A DNA stretch of 64,000 nt from Sphingomonas pruni NBRC 15498. Lineage in GTDB: Bacteria; Pseudomonadota; Alphaproteobacteria; Sphingomonadales; Sphingomonadaceae. Positions 23,833-31,482 of this stretch are shown here, in pieces (position 1 is the stretch's first letter; each line of letters opens with the position of its first letter). Where the stretch lies: positions 1 to 64,000 of the forward strand of contig NZ_BCYZ01000015.1 in the NCBI RefSeq assembly GCF_001598455.1, in the 5' to 3' direction. Made by a program: the position numbers and the translations under genes. The notes under the pieces are model-generated. The model ran no database searches. It was not told the DNA's origin and saw only the letters and a list, made by a program, of their open reading frames with translations.

Positions 23833-24729
23833 TCACGCCGCCGCCAAATTCTGCCGTTCCATGAATTGCCCGATCAGCCAGCTGCGGAAAGAGGAAATGG
23901 CGGGATCCGCCAGATCGTCCGGGCGCAGCTTGAGGTAATAACCGAAGCCGTCGTCCATTGCGGTGTCGAACGGCACCACGAGACGGCCCGCAGCGATCTC
24001 CGGCGCGAACATCTCGACATCGGCCAGCACCACGCCGTCGGCCGACATCGCGTAATTGACCGCAAGCGACAGCGTATCGAACGCCAGCCCGCGATCGGCA
24101 TCGAGGGTGATGCGCGCCTGCCGGGCGTAGGTCGCCCATAACAGCCCGCGCGGCTCGCCATTGATCGTCGAATGCAGCAGGTCGTTGTCGGCCAGGAATT
24201 GTTCGAGCGACTTGCCGGCGTGGCGCCGCGCCACCTCCGGCGAGCAGACCGGCGCGACGCGCACCGTCCAGAGCAGATCGGTCACACGGTCGTCGATATT
24301 CGGCCGGTCGAACACGATCGCCATGTCGGTTTCGTCGCGCGGCAGGCCGGTCACGGGCGAGCTCGATATGTCGATGCGGATATTGGGATTCTCGGCATGG
24401 AAAGTGCGGATCATCGGCATGACGACCTGCTGCAGCAGCGACGGCGGGATATGGACGCGGATCGGCCGCCCGGCTTCCGGATTGATGCTGATCGAGTTGA
24501 TCGTGTGTTCGAGCCGATCGAACGAGCGTCGCACTTCCGGCAATAAAGCGGCGCCGGCGGGAGTCAGCGCCAGCTTCTGACCGGAGCGATCGAACAGCTT
24601 CTGCCCGATCAGTTCTTCGAGCACGATGATGTGCCGGCTGACCGCGCTCTGCGACACGTTGAGCGCCTGCGCCCCCGCAGTGAAGCTCAGTCTCTGCCCG
24701 ACCGCGTCGAAGGCGCGCAGCGCGTTCAA
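23833..24729 (-). CDS. LysR family transcriptional regulator
   Basis: This is a 298-residue (from the TTG) LysR-type regulator with HTH LSFTAGAQALNVSQSAVSRH, the wing helix LEELIGQKLF, and a periplasmic-binding-like effector domain (residues ~90-295; GcvA-like). It lies between the transketolase-like gene (same strand, downstream) and the divergent Rieske operon and probably controls both in response to a pathway metabolite. The start is uncertain. The frame has no ATG or GTG; GGAGG at 24772-24776 is followed six bases later by an ATC (24765-24763), while the first TTG at 24729 has no ribosome binding site. Family similarity (NRRWLPLNALRAF) extends upstream of the TTG. Confidence 0.88.
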   Translation of the reverse strand: MNALRAFDAVGQRLSFTAGAQALNVSQSAVSRHIIVLEELIGQKLFDRSGQKLALTPAGAALLPEVRRSFDRLEHTINSISINPEAGRPIRVHIPPSLLQQVVMPMIRTFHAENPNIRIDISSSPVTGLPRDETDMAIVFDRPNIDDRVTDLLWTVRVAPVCSPEVARRHAGKSLEQFLADNDLLHSTINGEPRGLLWATYARQARITLDADRGLAFDTLSLAVNYAMSADGVVLADVEMFAPEIAAGRLVVPFDTAMDDGFGYYLKLRPDDLADPAISSFRSWLIGQFMERQNLAAA

Positions 24730-24945
24730 CGGAAGCCAGCGCCGATTGATCTGCGTGCGTGCGATCGTTTTCCTCCGTCCCTCAATGCCTAAATCAGATA
24801 CCAAACCGCTTTTTTCGGGACATGCAACCGGGCGGGCCGCTCGGAACCCCGTCCTCGCGTTTTTTACATACCGCCATGCGCAAATGCGATTTTTCGTCGT
24901 CCGTCCCGCCGTGTCACACCCGATGCCGGTTGGGGGCTGGAGACA

Positions 24946-26154
24946 GTGTTGGATCTGAACGGAATATCGGCGTTGCTTGGTGCGCGCCCTGCGGGCCATT
25001 CGTTGCCGCGCGGTCTCTACAGCGACCCTGCTGCGTTCGAGTTCGACATGGAGGCGGTGTTCGGGCGATCTTGGCTGTTCGCCGGGTTCGAGGCCGAAGT
25101 GCGCAATCCCGGCGACTATCTGTCGATCATGATCGGCCATTGGCCGGTGCTGGTGGTGCGCGGCCGCGACGGAGCACTGCGCGCGTTTCACAATAGCTGC
25201 CGTCATCGCGGATCGATCCTGTGCAAGCCAGGCAACGGCAATGCCGCCAGGCTGACCTGTCCTTATCATCGCTGGACCTATGGCCTCGATGGCCGGCTGC
25301 TCGCCGCGGGGCGGATGCCCGACGATTTCGACAAGGGCGACCATGCGCTTGTGTCGCTTCACCTCGAGACCGTGGCAGGCGTGATCTTCATCTGCCTGGC
25401 CGAGACGCCGCCGGATTTCTCGGTCCTGCGCCTTGACCTGGCGCCGCTCTTGGCGCCGCACCGTTTCGACCGCGCCAAGGTCGCGCACAAATCGGTCCTG
25501 GTCGAATATGCCAATTGGAAATTGGTGATGGAGAATGGCCGCGAATGCTATCATTGCGCGACCGGCCATCCCGAGCTCGCGCGGACCTTTCCGGTCACCG
25601 CCGATGAATATTTCGATCTCGACGGCAGCGAGGCGCGCGCCTTTGCCGCCCGGATGACGGATCTCGGGCTGCCGACCGGACCGGTCGGCGAGGATTGGTG
25701 GCAGGCGGTGCGGTTCGGCCTCAATCCCGGCAATGTCGCTATGACCGTCAGCGGCGATTTTGCCGTCAGCAAATTGATGTGCGACCTGGGCGGCGGCGAT
25801 ATCGGGTCGCTGCGCTGGGCGATCGAGCCCAACAATTTCTGCCATTCGACCAGCGAATATACCTTTGCCTTCAACGCCATGCCGGTCGCGCCCGGCGAAA
25901 CCCACGTCGTCTCGACCTGGCTGGTCGATGAGGATGCGGTGGAAGGCGTCGATTACGATGTCGCGACCCTGACGCAATTGTGGACGCTGACCAACTTGCA
26001 GGACAAGGAATTCGCCGAGAACAACCAGATCGGCGTGAACTCGCCGGGCTATCGGCCGGGTCCCTACAGCCCGAGCGCGGAATCGCTGACCTTGCGCTTC
26101 GTCGACTGGTATTGTGCCAAGGCGGCCGATTATATCGAGCGAGCGGCGGCATGA
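24946..26154 (+). CDS. Rieske aromatic-ring-hydroxylating / betaine-demethylase-type oxygenase
   Basis: This is a 402-residue oxygenase alpha subunit. The Rieske cluster ligands are Cys85-x-His87 and Cys105-x2-His108; the mononuclear iron is bound by His203 and His208 (in GRECYHCATGHPEL) and a later Asp. This layout matches the GbcA/stachydrine-demethylase branch, in which the enzyme removes an N-methyl group as formaldehyde rather than attacking an arene. No dedicated ferredoxin reductase (GbcB-type) is encoded next to it. The start is GTG at 24946 with GGAG upstream. It overlaps the PLP enzyme by four bases and is first in the operon; its neighbours (sarcosine oxidase, deformylase) support an N-demethylation role. 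Confidence 0.9.
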   Translation: MLDLNGISALLGARPAGHSLPRGLYSDPAAFEFDMEAVFGRSWLFAGFEAEVRNPGDYLSIMIGHWPVLVVRGRDGALRAFHNSCRHRGSILCKPGNGNAARLTCPYHRWTYGLDGRLLAAGRMPDDFDKGDHALVSLHLETVAGVIFICLAETPPDFSVLRLDLAPLLAPHRFDRAKVAHKSVLVEYANWKLVMENGRECYHCATGHPELARTFPVTADEYFDLDGSEARAFAARMTDLGLPTGPVGEDWWQAVRFGLNPGNVAMTVSGDFAVSKLMCDLGGGDIGSLRWAIEPNNFCHSTSEYTFAFNAMPVAPGETHVVSTWLVDEDAVEGVDYDVATLTQLWTLTNLQDKEFAENNQIGVNSPGYRPGPYSPSAESLTLRFVDWYCAKAADYIERAAA

Positions 26155-27410
26155 CCGAGGGCGATGCCCGGCGCTGGCATCCCGAGACGCTCGCGGTGCG
26201 CGCCGGCTACGATCCCGCGAGCGGGGCCAATGCCGCCAAGCCGCCAATCTACATGACATCGACGTTCGCCTACGCCTCGGCGCGACAGGCGAAGGACATC
26301 CACCAGGCCTATTTCGACGGCACCGGCCCCGAAGTCGGCCATGCCGCGCACATCTATTCGCGGCTGGGCCATCCCAATCTCGACATGGTCGAGGCGCGAT
26401 TGGCGGCGCTCGACGGCGCCGAGGCGGCGGCTGCGTTCAACAGCGGCATGGCGACGCACAGCGCCATCGCGCTCGCTCATTTGCGGCCGGGCGACGCGAT
26501 GGTGTTCAGCCGCCCGATCTACGGCGGCACCAACGGGCTTTACACGCAACTGATGCCGGCCCTGGGCGTCGGCCATGCCGAATTCGTCGATGGCTGCGAC
26601 CGCGCGGATGTGGAAGCCGCGGTGGACGCCGCCTCGCGTCAAGGGCCGGTCAAGCTGATCGTGGTAGAAAGCCCGGCCAACCCGACCGCTGCGATCGTCG
26701 ATATCGCGATGGTCGTCGCCGTCGCCGATGCGCTCGGCACCAAGACCGGAACGCGGCCGCTGGTGGTGGTCGACAACACCCTGCTCGGCCCCTTCATGCA
26801 GCGCCCGATCGCGCTCGGCGCCGATCTGTGCATGACCAGCCTGACCAAATATTGCGGCGGGCATAGCGACCTGCTGGCGGGCGGCGTATCGGGGCGCGAG
26901 GCGCTGATCCAGCCCTTGCGCCTGCTGCGCACGACCCTGGGCAGCCATCTCGACCCCTATACAAGCTGGCTGTTGCTGCGGTCGATGGAGACGGTGCATC
27001 TGCGCGTCGAGCGCGCGATGGACAATGCGCGCGCGGTCGCGACCTTTCTGCGCGACCACGCCAAGGTGGCAAAAGTCACCTATCTCGGCTTTCTGGCGGA
27101 GGGGACGCCGCAACGCGCGGTCTATGATCGCCAATGCGGCGCGGCGGGATCGACCTTTTCGTTCGATCTGGTCGGCGGCGAGGCGGAGGCCTTCCGCTTC
27201 CTCGACCGGCTCGAATTGCTGCGTTTCGCGGTGAGCCTGGGCGGGTCGGAGACGCTGATCACGCATCCCGCCACGACCACGCATTATGCGATCTCGCCCG
27301 ATGAACGCATCGCGGGCGGTATCACCGACGCGACGTTACGGCTGTCTGTCGGGATCGAGCACATCGACGATCTGATCGGCGATCTGCGACAAGCGCTGAA
27401 CGCGGTCTGA
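26151..27410 (+). CDS. Trans-sulfuration family PLP-dependent enzyme (gamma-lyase/synthase-like)
   Basis: This 419-residue enzyme belongs to the Cys/Met-metabolism PLP family. PLP features are Tyr69 in YSRLGHPN, the phosphate-binding SGMAT at 98-102, Asp208 in VVVDNT for the pyridine nitrogen, and the Schiff-base Lys233 in TSLTKYCGGHSD. Family members catalyse gamma- or beta-elimination or replacement (cystathionine gamma-lyase/synthase, methionine gamma-lyase). Here it lies inside an N-demethylation cluster, coupled by 4-bp and 1-bp overlaps to its neighbours, so it may split a gamma-substituted amino acid released after demethylation, giving a 2-oxo acid. That is inference; the exact reaction is not visible. 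Confidence 0.88.
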   Translation: MTEGDARRWHPETLAVRAGYDPASGANAAKPPIYMTSTFAYASARQAKDIHQAYFDGTGPEVGHAAHIYSRLGHPNLDMVEARLAALDGAEAAAAFNSGMATHSAIALAHLRPGDAMVFSRPIYGGTNGLYTQLMPALGVGHAEFVDGCDRADVEAAVDAASRQGPVKLIVVESPANPTAAIVDIAMVVAVADALGTKTGTRPLVVVDNTLLGPFMQRPIALGADLCMTSLTKYCGGHSDLLAGGVSGREALIQPLRLLRTTLGSHLDPYTSWLLLRSMETVHLRVERAMDNARAVATFLRDHAKVAKVTYLGFLAEGTPQRAVYDRQCGAAGSTFSFDLVGGEAEAFRFLDRLELLRFAVSLGGSETLITHPATTTHYAISPDERIAGGITDATLRLSVGIEHIDDLIGDLRQALNAV

Positions 27411-28825
27411 TGGCGGCGGACGTCCACGCGATCGACGGCAAGATTCCCGCGCCCGACGAGCGGTTCGATCTGGTCGTCGTCGGCGCCGGCACCGCCGGAA
27501 CCGATGCGGCGATCGACGCGGCGAAAGCGGGCGCCCGCGTCTTGCTGGTCGACGAGAATCCCGTGCCGGGGGCGATGATCGGAACCGACGTGCCGCAATT
27601 CTTCGGCGGCCGGGCGACCGCGGCAGTGCAGCAACAGGGACGCATGGTCGAACAGGTGTTTGCGACCAACTTTCGGCTGGAAGAGGCTTTCGAGGCGGGC
27701 GTCGATGTCCGGCTGGGGACCGTTGCCTGGGGATTGTACGTCAATGGCGCGGCGATGCGCGCGCTGCCGGAGCCGATGCTCGGCATTGCCGACGCCGAGC
27801 GTGCGCAAATGGTCGGGTTCGACCGCCTGATATTGGCGACCGGCGCGCGCGACATCGCGCTGGGGTTCGCAGGGTGGAACCAGCCGGGCGTGATGGGCGC
27901 GCAAGGCTTTGCGCTACTGCTGACCCGCTACGAAGCCTTTGCCGGCCGGCGCGTGATGGTGGTGGGATCGGACCGGCTCGGACTCGAAACCGCGCTGCTC
28001 GCGGCCGATCGGGGGATCGAGGTCGCCGCGATCGTCGAGATCGGCGACGCGATCGCGGGTCCTTCAGACCTTGCCGCGCGGGTGGCCGCGATCGGGATAC
28101 CGGTACTGGCCGGCACCACGATCGCCGCGGCGGTCGGCGGCGCGGATGGGGTCGAGCGCGTGACCCTGACGCGGATGAGCGACGATAGCCGCCATGAGGT
28201 GGAGTGCGATACGATCGTGCTGGCGATCGGCGTGCAGCCGGCGACCGAATTACTCCAGGCAGCCGGTGCGGGTCCCGGTGAGGCGATCGCGTTGATCGGC
28301 GATTGCGCGGAGGCGCGCGCCCCGGTCTCCGCACGATTGACGGCCTGGGCGGAGGCATTGGGCCGCCACGCGACGGACGATATGATCGTCTGCCAATGCG
28401 AAGAGGTAACGCGCGCCGACATTCTCGGCGTGCAGCCGCCGCGCTATCTCGACCGGCCGGCGCCGATGGCGGCACGGTCGCTGGCCACGCTGGCCGCCGA
28501 CGGCCCTTCGCATCCCGACCAGATCAAGCGGCTGACGCGCGCCGGCATGGGGCAATGCCAGGGGCGGCGGTGCCGCGATCAGGTGCGCTGCCTCCTCGCC
28601 AAAGCGGACGGCTTGCCCCTCGACCGGGTGCCGGTGGCGAGCTTCCGCGCGCCGGTGCGACCGGTGCCGCTAAGCGTGCTGGCCGACCGGGACGAGCGTC
28701 CCGACATGACCGCCGGCTGGGACGTCTGGTTCGGCATCCCGACGCAATGGACGCCGTACGCCGTGATCGGAACGCCCGAGGAAGCCGAGCACGTCTCCGG
28801 CCTGGGCGGTAACATGCATGTCTGA
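27410..28825 (+). CDS. FAD/NAD(P)-dependent oxidoreductase, HcnB/OoxA-like, with BFD-type [2Fe-2S] domain
   Basis: This is a 471-residue flavoprotein. The FAD motif is VVVGAGTAGTDAA near residues 22-34, and a second dinucleotide fold is VMVVGSDRLGLETALL around 182-197. A C-terminal bacterioferritin-ferredoxin-like domain binds [2Fe-2S] through Cys328, Cys330, Cys383 and Cys388. This is the layout of the alpha subunit of opine oxidases, hydrogen cyanide synthase (HcnB) and hydroxyproline dehydrogenases. The next gene encodes the matching beta-type DAO flavoprotein. The small ferredoxin-like gamma subunit (HcnA-type, about 100 residues) usually found with them is missing. The start overlaps the previous stop by one base. 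Confidence 0.86.
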   Translation: MAADVHAIDGKIPAPDERFDLVVVGAGTAGTDAAIDAAKAGARVLLVDENPVPGAMIGTDVPQFFGGRATAAVQQQGRMVEQVFATNFRLEEAFEAGVDVRLGTVAWGLYVNGAAMRALPEPMLGIADAERAQMVGFDRLILATGARDIALGFAGWNQPGVMGAQGFALLLTRYEAFAGRRVMVVGSDRLGLETALLAADRGIEVAAIVEIGDAIAGPSDLAARVAAIGIPVLAGTTIAAAVGGADGVERVTLTRMSDDSRHEVECDTIVLAIGVQPATELLQAAGAGPGEAIALIGDCAEARAPVSARLTAWAEALGRHATDDMIVCQCEEVTRADILGVQPPRYLDRPAPMAARSLATLAADGPSHPDQIKRLTRAGMGQCQGRRCRDQVRCLLAKADGLPLDRVPVASFRAPVRPVPLSVLADRDERPDMTAGWDVWFGIPTQWTPYAVIGTPEEAEHVSGLGGNMHV

Positions 28826-29966
28826 CGCGGGTCTGCCAAACGGCGCGGACGTGGTGGTGATCGGCGCGGGGGTCACGGGGCTCAGCGCCGCATGGTGGCT
28901 GGCGCGATCGGGCCTCGCCGTCGTCGTGCTCGACAAGGGCATTGTCGGTTGGGAAGCGTCGGGCCGCAATGGCGGCGGCGCGTCGCATTACCAGAGCCCG
29001 TTGTTCGCCGAGGAGCAGCGGCTGTGGCCGCAGATGGACGATCTGCTCGGCTATCCCACCGAATATGTCCGCGAGCGGATCATCATCCAGCGCGATCCGG
29101 CGTTGCTCGACCATTATCGCGCCGTCGGGCGGATGTGCACGGCGATGGGCTATCCGGTCGACGATCTCGATTCGCGGCAAGCGCAGGAACTGGTGCCGCT
29201 GACGGACGAAACGTGCCTGGGCGGCATCCACCTGCGCTTCGGCGGCCACGCCAATCCGCAGCGCACGGTACAGGCTTATGCCTGGGCGCTCCAGGATCTG
29301 GGCGGCCGCGTCATCCAGCATTGCCAGGTCTCGACGATCGAGACCAAGGGCGGGCGGGCCAGCGCGGTCGTGACTCCGCGCGGCACAATCGCCTGCGATG
29401 CGCTGGTCGTCGCCGCCGGGCCGCAGACCGAGGCTTTGGTCGCGCCGCTGGGGATAAAATTTCCGCTGGCGGCGGCACGCGCCGAGATGATCGTGACCGA
29501 GCCGGCGCCGCTGATGAAGATCGGCGGGGTCGACGGCAACGGTCTGTACGGACGTCAGACCTTGCGCGGCAATCTCGCTTTCGGCGGCGGCCCGCACGAG
29601 TGGATCGGCACCACGCCAGAGGGCCCGCCCGGACGCCCGACCTCTCCGCTGACCCGCAACCTTGCGCGCCGGGTGGCGGAGATGTTCCCGCGCGCGGCAA
29701 AGCTCAACGTCATCCGCTCCTGGGCCGGCGTGATCGAGAACACGCCCGACGGCCGCCCGATCATCGACCGGCCGGCGGACCCCGGCAACGTCACGGTCGC
29801 GACCATGTCCGGGGTCGGCTTCGGCCTGTCGCCGGCGAGCGGCCATGCCATTCGCGACCTGGTGGTCGACGGCGCCTGCTCGTTCACCGACATCGCGAAA
29901 CTCGGCGTAGCGCGCTTCGCCGAGCTCGAACCCGACTGGCGCGAACGGCGCGGATGGGCGGCATGA
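28818..29966 (+). CDS. DAO-family FAD-dependent oxidoreductase (HcnC/OoxB-like)
   Basis: This 382-residue D-amino-acid-oxidase-fold flavoprotein has the FAD motif VVIGAGVTGLSAAWW at 13-27 with DKG at the end of the second strand and SGRNGGGASHYQ. A C-terminal FAD motif contains GFGLSPASGHAIRDLV. It is the presumed substrate-oxidizing beta subunit for the FAD/[2Fe-2S] protein encoded just upstream (8-bp overlap), dehydrogenating a secondary or tertiary amine C-N bond. It also resembles monomeric sarcosine oxidase-type enzymes. It overlaps soxB by four bases. The substrate is probably a demethylated intermediate of the cluster's compound (inference). Confidence 0.88.
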   Translation: MSDAGLPNGADVVVIGAGVTGLSAAWWLARSGLAVVVLDKGIVGWEASGRNGGGASHYQSPLFAEEQRLWPQMDDLLGYPTEYVRERIIIQRDPALLDHYRAVGRMCTAMGYPVDDLDSRQAQELVPLTDETCLGGIHLRFGGHANPQRTVQAYAWALQDLGGRVIQHCQVSTIETKGGRASAVVTPRGTIACDALVVAAGPQTEALVAPLGIKFPLAAARAEMIVTEPAPLMKIGGVDGNGLYGRQTLRGNLAFGGGPHEWIGTTPEGPPGRPTSPLTRNLARRVAEMFPRAAKLNVIRSWAGVIENTPDGRPIIDRPADPGNVTVATMSGVGFGLSPASGHAIRDLVVDGACSFTDIAKLGVARFAELEPDWRERRGWAA

Positions 29967-31219
29967 AGCGCTATTCGGCGATGGCGCTGCTCCGCGCGGG
30001 GCTCACCGGCCAGCGCGGCTGGGAGCGCGCGTGGCGCGACCCCGAGCCGAAACCGCATTACGAGGTGATCGTGATCGGCGGCGGCGGGCATGGCCTGTCC
30101 ACGGCCTATTACCTCGCCAAGGTTCATGGCGTGCGGTCGGTCGCGGTGCTCGAGCGCGGCTGGATCGGCGGCGGCAATACCGGCCGCAACACGACTATCG
30201 TGCGCTCCAACTACCGCCAGAAGCCGCTACATGATCTGTTCGATTTCGCGCTCGGCCTGTGGGAGGGGATGAGCGACGCGCTCAATTACAACGTGATGTT
30301 CTCGCCGCGCGGCGCGCTGTTCCTCGGCCATTCGGACGCCGACATGACCCAGCTCGCGCAGCGCGGCGATGCGTTGCGCTGCTCGGGGATCGATGCCGAG
30401 CTGATGACGCCCGACGCCGTGCACCGCCTGGTTCCGTTGCTCGACATGTCGCCCGACGCGCGTTTCCCGATCCATGGCGGCCTGATCCAGCGGCGCGGCG
30501 GAACCGCGCGGCATGACGCGGTCGCCTGGGGCTATGCCCGCGCCGCCGATGCGCAGGGCGTCGACGTCATCCAGAATTGCGAAGTGACCGGACTGGTCAT
30601 GGCGGGCGGTCGAGTGACCGGCGTCGAGACCACGCGCGGCACCATCGGCGCGGGCCGTGTCGGAATCTGCGTCGCCGGCAATAGCGGACCGGTCGCGGCA
30701 ATGGCGGGCCTGAAGCTGCCGATCGAGGCGCAGACCTTGCAGGCCTTCGTCACCGAACCGGTCAAGCCGATGATCGATACCGTGGTGATGTCGCAATCGC
30801 TGCATTGTTACATCAGCCAGTCGGACAAGGGCGGTATCGTGCTGGGCGGCGATCCCGATCAATTCCCCAGTTATGCCCAGCGCGGCCTGCCGATCCGGCT
30901 GGAAAAGGCGGCGGCGGAAGCGATCGCGCTGGTCCCCGCGCTGTCGCGGCTGCGCATGGTGCGCTGCTGGTCGGGCACGACCGACATGAGCTTCGACGGA
31001 TCGCCGATCATCTCCGCGCTGCCGGTCGATGGCCTCTATCTCAACGGGGGCTGGTGCTATGGCGGGTTCAAGGCGACCCCGGGATCGGGCTGGTGCTACG
31101 CGCATCTGCTCGCGACCGGCGAAAGCCACCCGCTTGCGGCGCCCTTTTCCTTCGACCGCTTCGCGACCGGCGCAACGATCGACGAAGCGGGGGTCGGCTT
31201 CATGCCGCAATTACGCTGA
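29963..31219 (+). CDS. soxB: Sarcosine oxidase subunit beta
   Basis: This 418-residue FAD protein is the beta subunit of heterotetrameric sarcosine oxidase, which oxidizes sarcosine to glycine and hydrogen peroxide while passing the methyl group to tetrahydrofolate in the alpha subunit. The FAD motif VIVIGGGGHGLSTAYYLA lies around residues 35-52 and the family signature GNTGRNTTIVRSNY at 71-84; GGWCYGGFKATPGSG near residue 360 is also typical. The start at 29963 follows ATGA overlap with the preceding gene; the N-terminal MKRYSAMALLRAGLTGQ is typical of SoxB. It is followed by soxD, soxA and soxG in the standard order. Confidence 0.95.
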   Translation: MKRYSAMALLRAGLTGQRGWERAWRDPEPKPHYEVIVIGGGGHGLSTAYYLAKVHGVRSVAVLERGWIGGGNTGRNTTIVRSNYRQKPLHDLFDFALGLWEGMSDALNYNVMFSPRGALFLGHSDADMTQLAQRGDALRCSGIDAELMTPDAVHRLVPLLDMSPDARFPIHGGLIQRRGGTARHDAVAWGYARAADAQGVDVIQNCEVTGLVMAGGRVTGVETTRGTIGAGRVGICVAGNSGPVAAMAGLKLPIEAQTLQAFVTEPVKPMIDTVVMSQSLHCYISQSDKGGIVLGGDPDQFPSYAQRGLPIRLEKAAAEAIALVPALSRLRMVRCWSGTTDMSFDGSPIISALPVDGLYLNGGWCYGGFKATPGSGWCYAHLLATGESHPLAAPFSFDRFATGATIDEAGVGFMPQLR

Positions 31220-31482
31220 TGATGCTGATCGATTGTCCCTATTGCGGCGAACGCGCCCAGGCCGAGTTCACCTATGAGCGCACGCTCGACTCGATCGTCA
31301 GCCTGGACATGCCGGTCGAGGAAGTGCTGGCGCGATTGTTCTCGCGCGCCAACCCACGCGGGGAAGATCGCGAGCTGTGGCGGCATACGTTCGGCTGCCG
31401 GCAATGGCTGGTGTTGCGCCGCCACCGGCGGACACATGCCATTGCCGCGGTCGACCCCTATGCGCCGGACGACCCGGAATGA
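31219..31482 (+). CDS. soxD: Sarcosine oxidase subunit delta
   Basis: This 87-residue subunit binds structural zinc through Cys6, Cys9 (CPYCG), probably His56 and Cys60 (HTFGC), the classical SoxD pattern. It stabilizes the SoxA-SoxB complex. The start overlaps the soxB stop by one base, and a second ATG follows directly, so initiation at either is possible. The stop overlaps the soxA start by four bases. The C-terminus (AVDPYAPDDPE) is slightly shorter than in many homologues but complete. Confidence 0.95.
   Translation: MMLIDCPYCGERAQAEFTYERTLDSIVSLDMPVEEVLARLFSRANPRGEDRELWRHTFGCRQWLVLRRHRRTHAIAAVDPYAPDDPE

Noticed and set aside
23833..26259. 808-residue minus-strand frame extending the LysR gene upstream across the Rieske gene
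   Set aside because: The upstream part is antisense to the motif-complete Rieske oxygenase; only the last ~300 residues show LysR features.
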